From Mastigias papua (taxonomy: Eukaryota; Cnidaria; Scyphozoa; Rhizostomeae; Mastigiidae): a stretch of DNA of 64,000 bases. The position numbers were made by a program, and so were the translations under genes. Shown piece by piece: positions 34,824 through 46,584 of this stretch. Each line of letters begins with the position of its first letter. Within the stretch, counting starts at the first letter, position 1. The notes beneath the pieces were generated by a model. It was given only the letters and a program-made list of their open reading frames with translations, had not been told where the DNA came from and ran no database searches. The stretch lies in assembly GCA_964019165.1 (NCBI GenBank), contig OZ025269.1:8295191-8359190 (forward strand). The letters are read 5' to 3'.

Positions 34824-36592
34824 CTAAAATTAAAGTCATATAATAAGGTGATTCAGTACTGGAAAAAAGAACCAAGGATAACTGCCATTGCAATCAAAAG
34901 GATTGCTTAAATACTGTTTGTTCACAAGTACATGCTTTCTGATTCTGTGCTTTCTGATTCTGACTCACAGTCACTATCTAAATGAGCACTTTCAATAACA
35001 TTCTCTAACTCTATTTGCTCTGACAGTTCCACACAAGGTGGCCTAGATGGAGTTCTGACATCACTTCAGTTCACATGTCATAAAGCTCTTTCTATGATTC
35101 TATAACATGACGACATTTCATAATACATTGTTCTTGGTAAAAACCAATTATGTTGATGTGCATGATCAACATTTTACACCTACTATAGACCTAACCATGA
35201 TGGCATTTGAGCATGAGCACATCTTAAAGAACCAGGTTTAAAATTTGAACTGACTTCCTTGAGTCTGTGTGCAGTAAGTATTTTTATGGTAAGTGCAAAT
35301 AGTTATTGAAGTTTGACTATGTTCTCTGTCCAAGACTGAGTGCTGGATCATAATGGTTGGAAGCTACAACTGGATTTTGCAAGAGCAGTCAATCACTCAT
35401 GTAAATGGGTCTACAAGGGTGTTTGCTAGGGTGAGGGCAATTGCCCACATAAAACAAAAGGGCCTGCATAGGGGATGACAGCCTCCAGTTTTAGAAACAA
35501 TGCTATAATGGATAATATAGTGTAGTGGTTGCTTGAGGATCAGCTTCCGAAGACTGTGAGTGTGAATGCCTGGATGATTGCAAGCTGTACTTTATAGTAG
35601 CTTCATATTGCTAATCTTTTAAAAGCACCTGGCTGATTTCAAAGTAGGTACTTCACATTTCAGTTCTTTACATCAATTAGCACTTCAAAACTTAACTGCA
35701 GTTTTTACCCAAAAAATAGTGCAAAGCCAAAAGACAACAGAAACACTGCCAAAAAGCAAGCCAGTCCCAAAGCAGCAGAGGTGTGTCAAACCCAACCCCC
35801 CCCCCTGGAAAAACACTTTATCAAGAAAACTTGCATTTTCATCAACAAGTCCTATGACTTTTCACTTACACATGTGGCTTCTTGGCAGATATTGCAATTT
35901 TTGTTGGCAATAGCAGAAGCATTTAGAGGGCATATACATTCTAAATGCTCCAAAGTGTGGATTGTTAAAGTCCCTTAAGTAGATCAATTAATATGGGAAT
36001 AAATCATTGGGAAAAACTTATGTCTTTGCCTGTTTTGTCCTAATTACTTTTTTGCACTCCACCTGTTTTGCAAAGCACTGCAGTTTCAAGTAGAAAATGA
36101 AAAGTAATAATATTTTTAAGCAACTATTCTCCTTTCTTCACTATCAAATGATGCAAACTATACATTTTTCAACTGCTTACATTACTCAAACATCTTTTTT
36201 TCTGTAAAATTAAGATGATGCTCTAGAATGTAATGTCCACTACAACAAATAAAATTTTTCTTTTCCGAATGCATGTAACATCTAGCATATCCCTCAGTTT
36301 TCAAATTTTATTGGTTTGTTGTAGAATAATTAAAACAGACCATTACCTTATACCATTTTTTCCTGTTTTCATTTTCTATTCCCATAGCAGGCATTACATA
36401 ATGGACATTACATGTTAGAAATAAACAAACTAGGGCTTTTAATAACAGTGGCCATCAATTAGCCATTGAAAGTGATTTTTGACCTCATTTGCACACTGTC
36501 AGAGGAACATAATGGCCATCAAATTATTGACACTGTCTATTTTATAAACTTTTGTAATAAATAAGGAAACCAAAGTCTTCAAGAACCCAAAT
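34824..36592. other. Intron 1, proximal part, nothing recognised
   Basis: AT-rich DNA with weak open frames at 35719-35978 and 36233-36418 and no motifs. A short block, CCTCCAGTTTTAGAAACA, at about 35484 recurs at about 17081, so a small dispersed repeat may be present. Confidence 0.5.
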
Positions 36593-39560
36593 GAGGTACC
36601 GTAAAAACCCATGTATAAGCAGCACCTTTTTTCCTCATTTTGCCCCCCAAAATTGCAGGTGCGGCCTATGTCCTTTGACCCTCATTATATCTAAAAACGA
36701 GGCTTGCTATTGCTATACTAACGAGGCTCACAAATGCTACACTTATTTCCACTCTATGGTTCTAGCAAATATGTCGTCTCGAATTTCATACACAACCGGT
36801 TTCAAGTTGAAAGTTACTATGTTTGCAAAAGAAATTGGAATTTCATGGATTTTAATTAATAATTATATTTAAAAATATGTTTAATGATAAAATATTAGAC
36901 AAAACATTTTTTCTGATTTTTCAAGCCCTAGATTAGGGGTGTGGCTTATGCGCGGGGGGGGGGGCATTCCATATCAAGTGTAACCAAGAAAAAGTCAAAT
37001 CTGGAGTCAATGTCATGGATTTTGTTTAGATTTTGCTATGTTTTTCAGCTGGTTAAGTGAAAAACTAGGTGAAATTTTTGTTCGGATCGGTTATGTGGTT
37101 TAGGAGTTATGACCAGTTAAAGTTTTGAGAAATGCGGTCAATGACTAATGACCGACTGAGACCAGAAGTCAATAAAACCAGTTCTATGTACCCTACAGAG
37201 TTGGGAATAGGCTCATTTGAAAGCTCTTGCCAACTAGAAACTGAAATTGCAACTATAAAACATCCATCTTTGATGCCTTGTTGCCTAACACTGATATGAA
37301 TGTTTTGACCTTTGACCCTGACCGGGAGGCAATTTCAAAATTCAAAAAAAATTTTTTTTAGGTAGTGCAAGTTATAAGCAACATTCTCTGAAGTTTCCAA
37401 GATGGGCTGCTCAAGGGTCTAGGAGCAGTGCCTCCTTGACCACTGACCAGTCAGAAGCAGTTTTGAAAATTATGAGATTTTTCAACATTTGAAATTTGAG
37501 AACTAAAGGTTCAAAGTGATCAGTGATCAAGTTTCTCAACAGAGTTTGAAACTTATTTAAGTGAAGTTTTCATGATCTCATTTTTATACCATTAACGTAT
37601 CTTTGTCTTTGAAAGACTCGAAGAAAGAAATGTGGAGAGCGATAATAATAATTCAGGGTGCACATCGCTTACTTTTAGAGGAACTTTGAGTATGTATTAT
37701 TCGTAGTTGAAAAAGACTAGTGACAGAAAAGGGGATGAAGTGATATTCCCACTTAGATATATCAACAATGACAAGAATGCAAAGCTTCTTGACATCAAGT
37801 CAGGACATGAGAGGTTTTTATCTAAATATAGAAATACATGTTGTGAGAATATCTCTTACAAGACATATCAAGCAGGAATTTACCCAAAATTAAGAATATT
37901 CCAATAGCACCCAGCCTAAGAATGTCAAAAACATCTTATGGAGAAGTATGTTTACTGCTTTAATTCCAGCTACTCGTTCACTTTTAGCATTATTCAGTTT
38001 CAACCGTGATTATATCTTCTTTGTAGGGCCAGTGTTGCTCATTGACTTTCATCCTTAGATAACCTGTATGTACAACCAGTGGTTGTTTTAGGGTCAAGTG
38101 ATAAGTACATCAGATGTAACAATGACAAGGATCTCTGCATGCCTTGGGTAAAAGAAAGATGGATTTGGACCATGTGGATGCAAATAGCTGATCTTTACTT
38201 CATAACATTCACAATAAACTTCCAACACATATGCGACCCACCATTTGCAATCATAATCGACAGCAATGTACCCTCTTATGTGATTGTCTTTGACAACTTC
38301 GTGATGTCCCTTTCTGATGGAGACATCTCTATATGTGCTGCTGCTACTGTATTCTTTAACATGCAAGGAAGATCTTGATATTGGCATAAAACAGTTTAGG
38401 TTTCATGCGCCTGCAATTGTTTTGGCAGTTGCAGGCCTGTTGAGAAGGGGTTGCTCTTCTTCATTCCATTCCTCAGAATCTATGAACTCTGCATTTATTC
38501 CCTTCAGATATTCCCCTCAGAGGTATTAGGTAACAGCTGATGATGGGATAGGATTTGGTCATCATAAGGACGCTGGAGATTTGCTTTAGTGGCTTCCATT
38601 TTTATTATCCCATCTATGCCATCAAAGGGTCCCTTGTCATGACTAGTAGCAAAGAGGTGCCACTAATGAGTAGCTAGGAGACATTGCCACAAGATTTAGC
38701 CTTGGCAGATGCTTCAAGTTACCTTCTATATACTGTGCATCATAATGAAAGAAATGAAAGCTAGAAACCTACTGCTAAAAGTCTATGAAAAGAATACACT
38801 CCAAGTTACACATCCCTCTAAAAGTAAGCAATGTGCACCCTGAATTATTATTATCGCTCTCCACATTTCTTTCTTCGAGTCTTTCAAAGACAAAGATACG
38901 TTAATGGTATAAAAATGAGATCATGAAAACTTCACTTAAATAAGTTTCAAACTCTGTTGAGAAACTTGATCACTGATCACTTTGAACCTTTAGTTCTCAA
39001 ATTTCAAATGTTGAAAAATCTCATAATTTTCAAAACTGCTTCTGACTGGTCAGTGGTCAAGGAGGCACTGCTCCTAGACCCATGATCAGCCCATCTTGGA
39101 AACTTCAGAGAATGTTGCTTATACCTTGCACTACCTAAAAAAATTTTTTTTTTGAATTTTGAAATTGCCTCCCGGTCAGGGTCAAAGGTCAAAACATTCA
39201 TATCAGTGTTAGGCAACAAGGCATCAAAGATGGATGTTTTATAGTTGCAATTTCAGTTTCTAGATGGCAAGAGCTTTCAAATGAGCCTATTCCCAACTCT
39301 GTAGGGTACATAGAACTGGTTTTATTGACTTCTGATCTCAGTCGGTCATTAGTCATTGACCGCATTTCTCAAAACTTTAACCGGTCATAATTCCTAAACC
39401 ATACAACTTAGACCGTTGAAATTTTCAGGAACTATGCATTTCATCTGTAGTAAACTAGAAGCAAAATTTGAGGGAAATACAGAAGATTGTAATTTTTTTG
39501 CTGGGTACACTTGATATGGAATTACCCGGGGGCAGCTTATACGTGGGTTTTTACAGTAAT
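36593..39560. mobile_element. Large foldback repeat, ~3 kb
   Basis: The outer ends TACCGTAAAAACCCATGTAT and ATACGTGGGTTTTTACAGTA are inverted. Long inner arms (about 36960-37690 and 38785-39530) are reverse complements of ~700 bp with good identity. The left arm has an extra ~320 bp (36630-36950) containing a second terminal-like GGTGTGGCTTATGCGCGGG. The centre (37690-38785) has no convincing protein. A third partial copy lies at 27535-28420. Superfamily unknown. Confidence 0.8.
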
Positions 39561-39779
39561 TCATGAGCAAATTCAAACAAAGAGAAAAGTGAAGCAATAA
39601 TATGTAAAGATAGGGTAGGAAAGAGGATTAGCAGTATAAGGTCACCCTTTAAAACAGATCAAACCCACATGAATTGCCTAATAGTAGCAAAGCATTGCAG
39701 TATTAAGAAAATCACTACTGAAATAAATGAAAAGGAATCACACATTTACAAATCTTCCAACACCCTTACATACATTGTT

Positions 39780-41800
39780 GGGTCATTCCATATGAAATCA
39801 ACACACCAAAAAACCTCAACATCTCAGATTTAGTTTAAATTTGGCACACATATAAGTATCAGTGAGATACAAGGTTTTGCAGGTTTTTAGCTTGATCAGT
39901 CTTCCAGTTTCCGAAATATGAACATTTCTATTTCACCCTGTCTATTGTAATCTCTGTAATCTTACAGCCTCCCCTACAATAACATAGCAATATTTTATCT
40001 TTCAACCACTATATTACCGCAAATGAAGGATTGTTTTGAAGAGAATTTTCTGCTCTTTTCACTTAAAATGGTTTTGAACAAATATATCTATAGACAGGGA
40101 AGCCAAATGGACAACATGCTCTTTTTCTTCCATTCCCCCTGTGGCTTTGCCACAAAATCCCACACAACAATATATGAATTTTTCAGATAATCAGATACTA
40201 AATTATTTGTGGTCCAAACATTGGGATGGGGTTTAAAAGGGCTCCAGAGTAATTGTTATGAGGCCATACGCAGCATGAATCTCAAAGATTTATGATGAGA
40301 AAGTATTGAATGAATGAATGGCCCTGAAAATATGCTGTAATAAATTCAGTAGAAGATAGCTTATATATGCTTATATATCATGTTGTATCATGTTCCTCCT
40401 TTCAAGAAAAGTCTATATGTAGGTCTGTTTGCTTTCTGCCTTGTGTTATCAACTACAGAAGTTGTTAGCTCACATATCATAATAATTACATTTCCTATGG
40501 AGAATGCAATCAGTGCAAATTCAACAATTATTTCACTTTACTAGGTTTAGCAATGCATCAGTTGACTTTTTAGTTTCATCATCAGTCAAACTGTATGTCC
40601 AACCCAGTGGCTGTTATTAGGCTCACACTATTGAGTGCATCTGAATGGAAGATGATGAGCTCGCCTCTTCCGCTTGGATAGGAAAACGACTGGGATGGTT
40701 TGTGTGGGTGTAGGAAACTGACTGTTATTTCATCTGACTCCTGCATTGTCTGAAGAATGCATGCCAACCATCATCTTCCACCTTAACATGTAATATAGCA
40801 CTTTATTTCTTCCCACTCCATGACTCTCTTCTCCACTCTACATTTTCTGATGATTGTGTGCTAATTTCATGATAGGACAAAGGTAATTTGAATTTGCTAA
40901 CACTGTTTTTTATAAGATGTCATAACAAACGAAACTTTTGAAAAAAGAGGTGTGGCCATTCAATGATCATTGCCAGTTGACTACAAATAGCCACATAGAT
41001 AGCACTGCCACTTCACTATTAATTACTTGTTGTCCCAATTATAGAGTCATGCTAGTCACTTGCCTATTGAAATGGTGAGGATTGCTTAAAGAGTTTGTAC
41101 AAATATCTCATGTGATGACTACAACACTCATTATTATAAGAAACTTTGCAGAATCCTGTGTGTGTCAGCCAAATGCATTACCAAATTTGACAATAACAGT
41201 TTCTCAGTGAATTTTGATCATGCAGCCAATTCTTGCAACTCCCATCCCTTCAGTTATAGCTATTAACTCTCATTTATAAGACTCCTTTCAAAAGTGATGT
41301 CTTGCAAGCATTAGACTTGATCTGAGGTTTAATAAGTTTTTAAAGTATGACTACCATTTATTGAGTGAGGGCTTCTTTACAGAATGAGTATAGTTCACTG
41401 CTAATATACAGAAACATGGTGATACATAGTTTGGCCTAAATGATATGAGAACAAAATTGCCTACAAATCTTGTAGCTCAGATGATGGCTATAAAACAATT
41501 AGGACTGATGGTAAAACCTGAGTGATTGAAACCATGTTCTCAACAATTACTCTGGAATATTTTTAAATCCCATTCCAATTCTTGGACCACAAAGAATTTA
41601 TGACCCAATTATTCGAAAAATTCATATATTGTCGTGTGGGACTTTGCAGCAAAGCCACAGGGGGAATGGAAGAAAAAGAGCATGTTATCCAATTGGCTTC
41701 CCTGTTTTAAGATATATTTGGTAAAAACCATTTTAAGTGAAAAGAGCAGAAAATTCTCTTTAAAATGATACCTCATTGTAATACTACAAAGGCTGCATGA
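39780..41800. mobile_element. Second foldback repeat, ~2 kb
   Basis: About 40000-40270 and 41530-41790 are inverted copies. Shared blocks include GGGGGAATGGAAGAAAAAGAGCATG and its complement, GACTTTGCAGCAAAGCC-like and AATTACTCTGG. The left outer part (TGGGTCATTCCATATG at 39780) resembles the GCATTCCATAT block of the neighbouring foldback, so the two may be related. No transposase. Confidence 0.65.
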
Positions 41801-42295
41801 TTCCTTCCATTCAGTGCAGAAAGAAAGGACCGGTTGTTGGCAGCATTTAAGAATCTAAAACTTTAAGCTTGTATGGAAATTGCATTTTAATATGCTATTT
41901 GTGCTTGATATATAATGTTTAGATATAGTTCTATTTCACATCACACTAGATTTATTTGATTGCTCACGCAAAGAGAATAACTGATAAAGATTATCCAATA
42001 GTTCTATAACATACGTTGATGAGACAAATACGTAATGTCCGTTGCATGCCATATGTACAAATAAGACAGACTTAGAAGACATTGAAATGGATGAGGCCTG
42101 GTACAAATGAGAAAGAAGTGAAATAAATTGGAGTGGGTGATGAAGAATTGACAAGCAGTAGCAGCTGCACAGACAACCCAATTAGTCCAAAAATTTGTGC
42201 ACTAGGGATAGCACATTAGACCCGCTTTCACCAAACTAAAATATAGTGCAAGTATGAAAAGATAGATAATGTGTAATAATACATTCACAACCTAC
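41801..42295. other. Intron 1, distal part
   Basis: No gene or repeat recognised. The minus-strand open frame at 41936-42181 has no domain. Confidence 0.5.
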
Positions 42296-42454
42296 CTCGG
42301 GAGGGAGATTAGAACTGTCCGGCTGCATCAGACTTCCTTTAACTAAAGCTGAATGATGTCCTTCGCTAGGAGTCATGGAAAGATTAACAAGCGATTCCAT
42401 ATTTGACGTGAAGGCAAACGTCTGTGCAGTATACTTTCCAAGAAGGGAATGCAT
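42296..42454 (-). CDS. GTPBP2: GTPBP2-like GTPase, exon 1
   Basis: 53 codons from the ATG at 42454 (MHSLLGKYTAQ) to ...DSSNLPPE, ending at a GAG|GTAGGT donor. A second possible start is the internal ATG at 42400 (MESLVNLSMT). The N-terminus is poorly conserved in this family, but LPPE directly before the (x)GN(I/V)EYK segment is the expected GTPBP1/2 landmark, and phase 0 joins the micro-exon at 34823-34797. The exons run from here to 5033 and beyond, so the gene spans at least 37.4 kb. The family are GTP-dependent factors related to EF-Tu and eEF1A that act on stalled ribosomes. Confidence in the splice donor is higher than in the start codon. Confidence 0.85.
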
Positions 42455-42690
42455 ACTTTTTCTGCTGTTTGTGTCATTTAGATTGACAGATCTTGTTGCT
42501 ACTTCTACGGCCTGTCCGCCATTTTATATGTTTACGCCAAAGTAGCATCTAGAGTCCCGGATGTTGAAATGATGCAAAAAAGGTGAAATTCAGGAAAAAC
42601 CACGTGATATAGACAACTACAGAAAGGTCACGTGACAAGGCCTTACATTTAAAATCATAATGGCTGCTATGGCTGCTAACGTCCTATAGA
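42455..42690 (-). promoter_or_regulatory. GTPBP2 promoter and 5' leader region, possibly bidirectional
   Basis: A short, relatively GC-balanced interval upstream of exon 1. On the minus strand, TATAAAAT (42528-42521) overlaps an upstream ATG with five codons and a stop (42522-42505). On the other side, a possible plus-strand start lies at 42691. Whether the small upstream ORF is in the transcript depends on where transcription starts. Confidence 0.45.
42601..42636. promoter_or_regulatory. Pair of CACGTG E-boxes, one as GTCACGTGAC
   Basis: CACGTG at 42601-42606 and the palindrome GTCACGTGAC at 42627-42636, 20 bp apart. The second matches the optimal USF/MITF/TFEB-type (CLEAR-like) site. It sits about 150-180 bp upstream of the GTPBP2-like start codon, a plausible promoter position. 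Confidence 0.5.
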
Positions 42691-42764
42691 ATGCCTCAGC
42701 CAGGAACAAAGCCCATAGTGATGTTGCAGTCCCAAATTCGCCAACTACACCTCATATTTCCGTG
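42691..42764 (+). CDS. Candidate divergent first exon, unknown protein
   Basis: The ATG at 42691 opens 25 codons (MPQPGTKPIVMLQSQIRQLH...) ending in CCGTG|GTAATA, a possible donor. Its position 236 bp from the GTPBP2-like start on the opposite strand would suit a bidirectional promoter. I do not recognise the protein and found no following exon, because the sequence beyond 43026 is transposon. It may be chance. Confidence 0.22.
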
Positions 42765-43660
42765 GTAATACAACTTATATATGGTTATTTGACGTTCTTC
42801 ATTCTTCTGCAAGAATAACTTGCTATTATGGACGGATCTGCAAAGGATCCAATGTGCCTTCAGTACCTTACGGAAGGCAGTCATTCAGTTCTGTTCAGTT
42901 CTTTCATTTTAAATCCCACTACATGCAAGCACTCTCTAAATTAAAAACTTACAATAATAGATAACTACATATAATTTAATAAGACAGTAACACGTATAAA
43001 GGGATAAAGATACATGACACCAGATGTAATATGTTGGAGGCAGAACAAGATTCAATAAATAAACGAACATGTATTGTGCATCATATCACTCTCATCCAGG
43101 CGCGGATCTAGCCAAAAATCTGATTTATGCTGAAAGGGCGTGGTCAATGATTTAGGGTGTGGCCATGAATGCAAGGGTGTGACGAGATAGTCTTAAATAA
43201 AGTATACTTTTTTCTATCTATTTTAGCTCTAAAATTGTGTTGAATAGCTTTGTCCTACCGGCATAGCATTTGACATAAGGGATTCTGGGTTGCATCACTA
43301 GAATATACAAAAAATAGTACCTGGTAGTAGGATGAGGGTCTTAAATGCTTCACATCTTACAGTTATAGATCAAGAATCAACAATAGTGATACTAGGCATT
43401 GCAAAACACAATATCATTATTAACCAATACATAATTCTATAAAGACATGGCGTCCTTCCAACCTAGATACAAACAAAATAATTTACCGTATTACTTATTA
43501 ATTTTACTTCTCCACCATACTAAAACCAACATCCAAATCACACTAGGACACAACATTACCGCTTAAGAACTTTGACTTGCAAAACAACAAAGCTGCATTC
43601 GGTTAATTTTGTGTCATGGTAAAAGCAATATTCAATTTTACATGTACTGTATGTTTGCAG

Positions 43661-43744
43661 CACTTGGCCCCAGACATCAATGAGGTCCCCTATTACACTT
43701 GTCCTCCTAGCTATGATTCCTTAGAGGAGGCTATGATTCAAAAG
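43661..43744 (+). other. Exon-like segment inside the hAT-like element
   Basis: An 84-nt, 28-codon open stretch preceded by TATGTTTGCAG and followed by GTATGC, like an internal exon in phase 0. It includes EVPYYTCPPSYDSLEEA. I do not recognise the protein. It could be a captured host exon or chance. Confidence 0.3.
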
Positions 43745-43822
43745 GTATGCCAACACTAGCACACTGCTCTGTATCATTTTCAAATAATCGAAATCTACAA
43801 AGAAATATTTAATGACTTTAAG

Positions 43823-44467
43823 GGGTCAGTCATTGATAACTCTGGGTACCGGAGCGGGTTAGAATGAAAAGTGGTCAAACGTTTTATACCCATTCCAATT
43901 TTATTCAAAAATTTTCATATACCATTGAGACATAAATAAAATGTTTTACACCCCAGTTGCTACCTGCCCTATGACTGTAAGAATTTCAGGGTAGACTTTT
44001 AAAGTAGGAATTGCCACTGTTCCTTCTTGAAAAGATCACAGATAGAAAATATGTTCTGCAAAATTACTTGCTGGAAAATACTAAAAGAAAGACCTTTGTA
44101 CAGGAGGGAATGTTATTCTTTGTGAGAAACGTTTTCATGAAAAAGTGGACTTAAGCGTGAAACTTCATTTGAACAAACCGCTGTGATGAATGCTAATAAG
44201 AGCACTGCAATAACACTGTATACCACATGAAATTTAAATGAGAGAAAAATTGCTATTAAAGAAACTTTGACAACTAGATGCGTATAAATTCAGTAGTCAA
44301 TAGGCTTCTGCAAATCATTGAGCTGATTTTCTGAAGATTTTTTTAGGATTCGTACCCCTCTAAATTCTCCAAATTGTTCCATGCCCTCAACTGTCCTAGA
44401 AAAAGTTTTCATACCCTCCCCAATCCTAACCCGCCCCGGTACCCAGAGTTATAAATGGCTGACCCGT
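43823..44467. mobile_element. Nested inverted-repeat element (MITE-like), 645 bp
   Basis: GGGTCAGTCATTGATAACTC and its extension, GGGTACCGGAGCGGGTTAG, at the left are mirrored by CTAACCCGCCCCGGTACCC and AGTTATAAATGGCTGACCC at the right: ~40-bp inverted ends. No coding and no clear target duplication. Confidence 0.7.
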
Positions 44468-45436
44468 AATAGCTTATCCTTTTGCCTGACAAGAAGTGTT
44501 TGCTCTGGAAGTCTCAGAAACTGGGAACTACAGAGCAGGCCCGTTATAGGCAAGCAGACGTTTCCTGGAGAAGTGACTTTCCATGTTTGCGATAAAATCA
44601 TGGAAAAAGTGTATATCTCAGAGGGAAGCTTTTCTTTTTCCTATAATTGTAAAGCTTTGTCTTGTAAAAGCCGTCTTATATTTGAAAGGACTAAACTAGC
44701 AGTAATCGCCATTGTAGGGGAACTGAGATAGGACGGTGAAATGACTTCTATTTCTGTCAGCTGCAAATTAGCTATGTCAAGCTAATTACGTAATGTCTGA
44801 GAGATTACTTTGGACATGAATGCTAGAGACAGATCTCTCTTTCTCACTTCAACAGTAGCTCCTCAAAGCGGTGTTTCATATTGCCTTTCCAGTCCGTGAA
44901 TTTCGTTCCACTTATTATTCATTATATTGTCAGCAGCAGTCAGCGTCAACTTTCATTCGATGTTCAATCTTCAACAGAAGTCAGCTCTTGTTTTGATTGG
45001 GTAGATTTGAACTGACTACAGCTCCCGCCAGAGCTGATGCTGCTCGGAATGAGCCACGATTGACCAATACATCGCTGATTCTCAATAACGCTGTCATAAA
45101 GGCAGACTACGTAATGTCGGCTTACTCCAGCTCCAGCGTAAGCTATGTACAGAGCAAGTGGGAAAGAACTGTGTGCTTACTTAGACTTACGACTAATTGG
45201 TGCATGAAGAAATGTACTTTACATGGTATTTTGAACCAAGCCTATACAGCAAGAAGCATAGCTATGTATGCAGGGATAATCATTACGTCACAAATGTAAA
45301 ATCTGACTTCAGCTCTAGCATACTTCGCTGTAGTCTGGATCCGCGCCTGCTCATCCAAAACTCTCTTACTTACATCACTGAAGCTATTATTATAGAAAAG
45401 ACCCCTATGGTGAACATCAAATGTTGATACATTACA

Positions 45437-45661
45437 TTTCATCCCCCTCCTTAGCAATGGTGTTTTAGTCAGTGACTAACAAAATCGCCATAGCGCATGG
45501 GAAGGCCTGATGTTTTGTCGTAAGCTGGGTGGACGCACAGATCTTTGGGGGTTGTGAACCTAGTGATTTGCGCAACCATGATTCCCATCACCCCCAGGGT
45601 GCCCATATACGATCTCTATCTCTCCTGTCTCAGGAACAGGACAGGTAGGTCTTGCCCCGTC
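45437..45661 (-). other. Gypsy-2 region between pol and 3' LTR
   Basis: Non-coding sequence. On the coding strand a purine-rich GGAGGGGGATGAAA run lies directly before the 3' LTR and is the likely polypurine tract. Confidence 0.6.
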
Positions 45662-46578
45662 CTAGGGAATAGTGCAGAGTTTTAGCTGGTTGTGGTGAAC
45701 ATTAAGGGTCTTTCCAGCTTTATCTTTTACCTGATAATTCACCCCACGCTGTACAAGGACTTTATATGGACCCCTCCACCTTTTCCCAAATTTCCGATGT
45801 TTAAGGCGTCGTAGCCACACCCATTGCCCTGCTACAAAGGGTACCCATTCCCTGCTGCTCTGGGAAACATACTGGGTTTGCGGGAATCGTCGCGCCTTAC
45901 TGAGGTGCTCTTCTGCAGCCCCTTTAACACTACTAAGCGCTTTTCTCAGATCTCCAGCATACTCAGACTGCAAGGATGGATTATTTAATGGCACCCCTAG
46001 AGTATGTTCGATTGGGAGACGAGCTGGGTGCCCAAACACTAATTCAAAGGCAGAAAATCCTGTAGATTCTTGTGGGCTAGTGTTGTATGCGTAGACAGCT
46101 ATACAATCCACAAGTCCCAGTCATCCCTATTCTCGGAAGCAAAAGAAGAAAGAATATCTTGAAGAGTGCGATTTTGGCGCTCTACAAGACCAACACCTTG
46201 TGGATGGTATGCTGTCGTACGCGATTTGTGAATACCCATAATGTCACTAACTTCATGAATCAGGTTACTCTCAAAGTTAGAGTACTGGTCCGAATGGATA
46301 GCAACTGGAGGCCCAAACCTTGTGAAGATCTTAGAAACTAAAAATGCTGGCAACAGTTCTCGCTTTCTGATCATGGGTGGGAAAGGCCTCGCACCATTTT
46401 GTAAAATGGTCCATGACAACCAGGACATGCTTGTTTTCTCTGGATGTCTCTGGCAAGGGGCCCATATAATCCATCGCCCAAAATACAACTGGCTCACTGA
46501 CGTTAATGGGACGCAATGGGGCCTTCGTGGTGTTAGTGGATAACTTAATTTCACCACATACCCGACATGACTGAACAA
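45662..46578 (-). pseudogene. Gypsy-2 integrase, frameshifted
   Basis: Pieces in different frames read FVQSCRVCGEIK (zinc-binding end), WAMDYMGPLPETSREN (first catalytic Asp), FGPPVAIHSDQYSNFES (second Asp) and TAYHPQGVGLVERQNRTLQD (catalytic Glu), then FGHPARLPIEHTLG and KHRKFGKRWRGPYKVL (C-terminal GPY-type motif). All landmark residues survive, but one frame change near 46110 and loss of the N-terminal part at the 46585-48200 insertion break the enzyme. Confidence 0.85.
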
Positions 46579-46584
46579 ACGTGC

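Larger units (their letters stand above)
43097..45349. mobile_element. hAT-like non-autonomous element in the Gypsy-2 LTR, 2253 bp
   Basis: The ends CAGGCGCGGATCTAG and CTGGATCCGCGCCTG are inverted, with a 6-bp duplication CTCATC (43091-43096 and 45350-45355). Removing it restores the LTR sequence seen intact at 53412-53564, so both ends are exact. The interior has no transposase, an exon-like segment at 43661-43744 and a nested inverted-repeat element at 43823-44467. Superfamily assignment rests on the termini and duplication length only. Confidence 0.85.

Noticed and set aside
35719..35978. Overlapping open frames as a small gene
   Set aside because: No motifs, overlapping frames of similar length, ordinary intron composition.
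42505..42522. Five-codon upstream ORF regulating GTPBP2
   Set aside because: Its ATG overlaps the TATAAAAT motif, so if that motif is a TATA box the ORF lies upstream of the transcript; kept only as a note.
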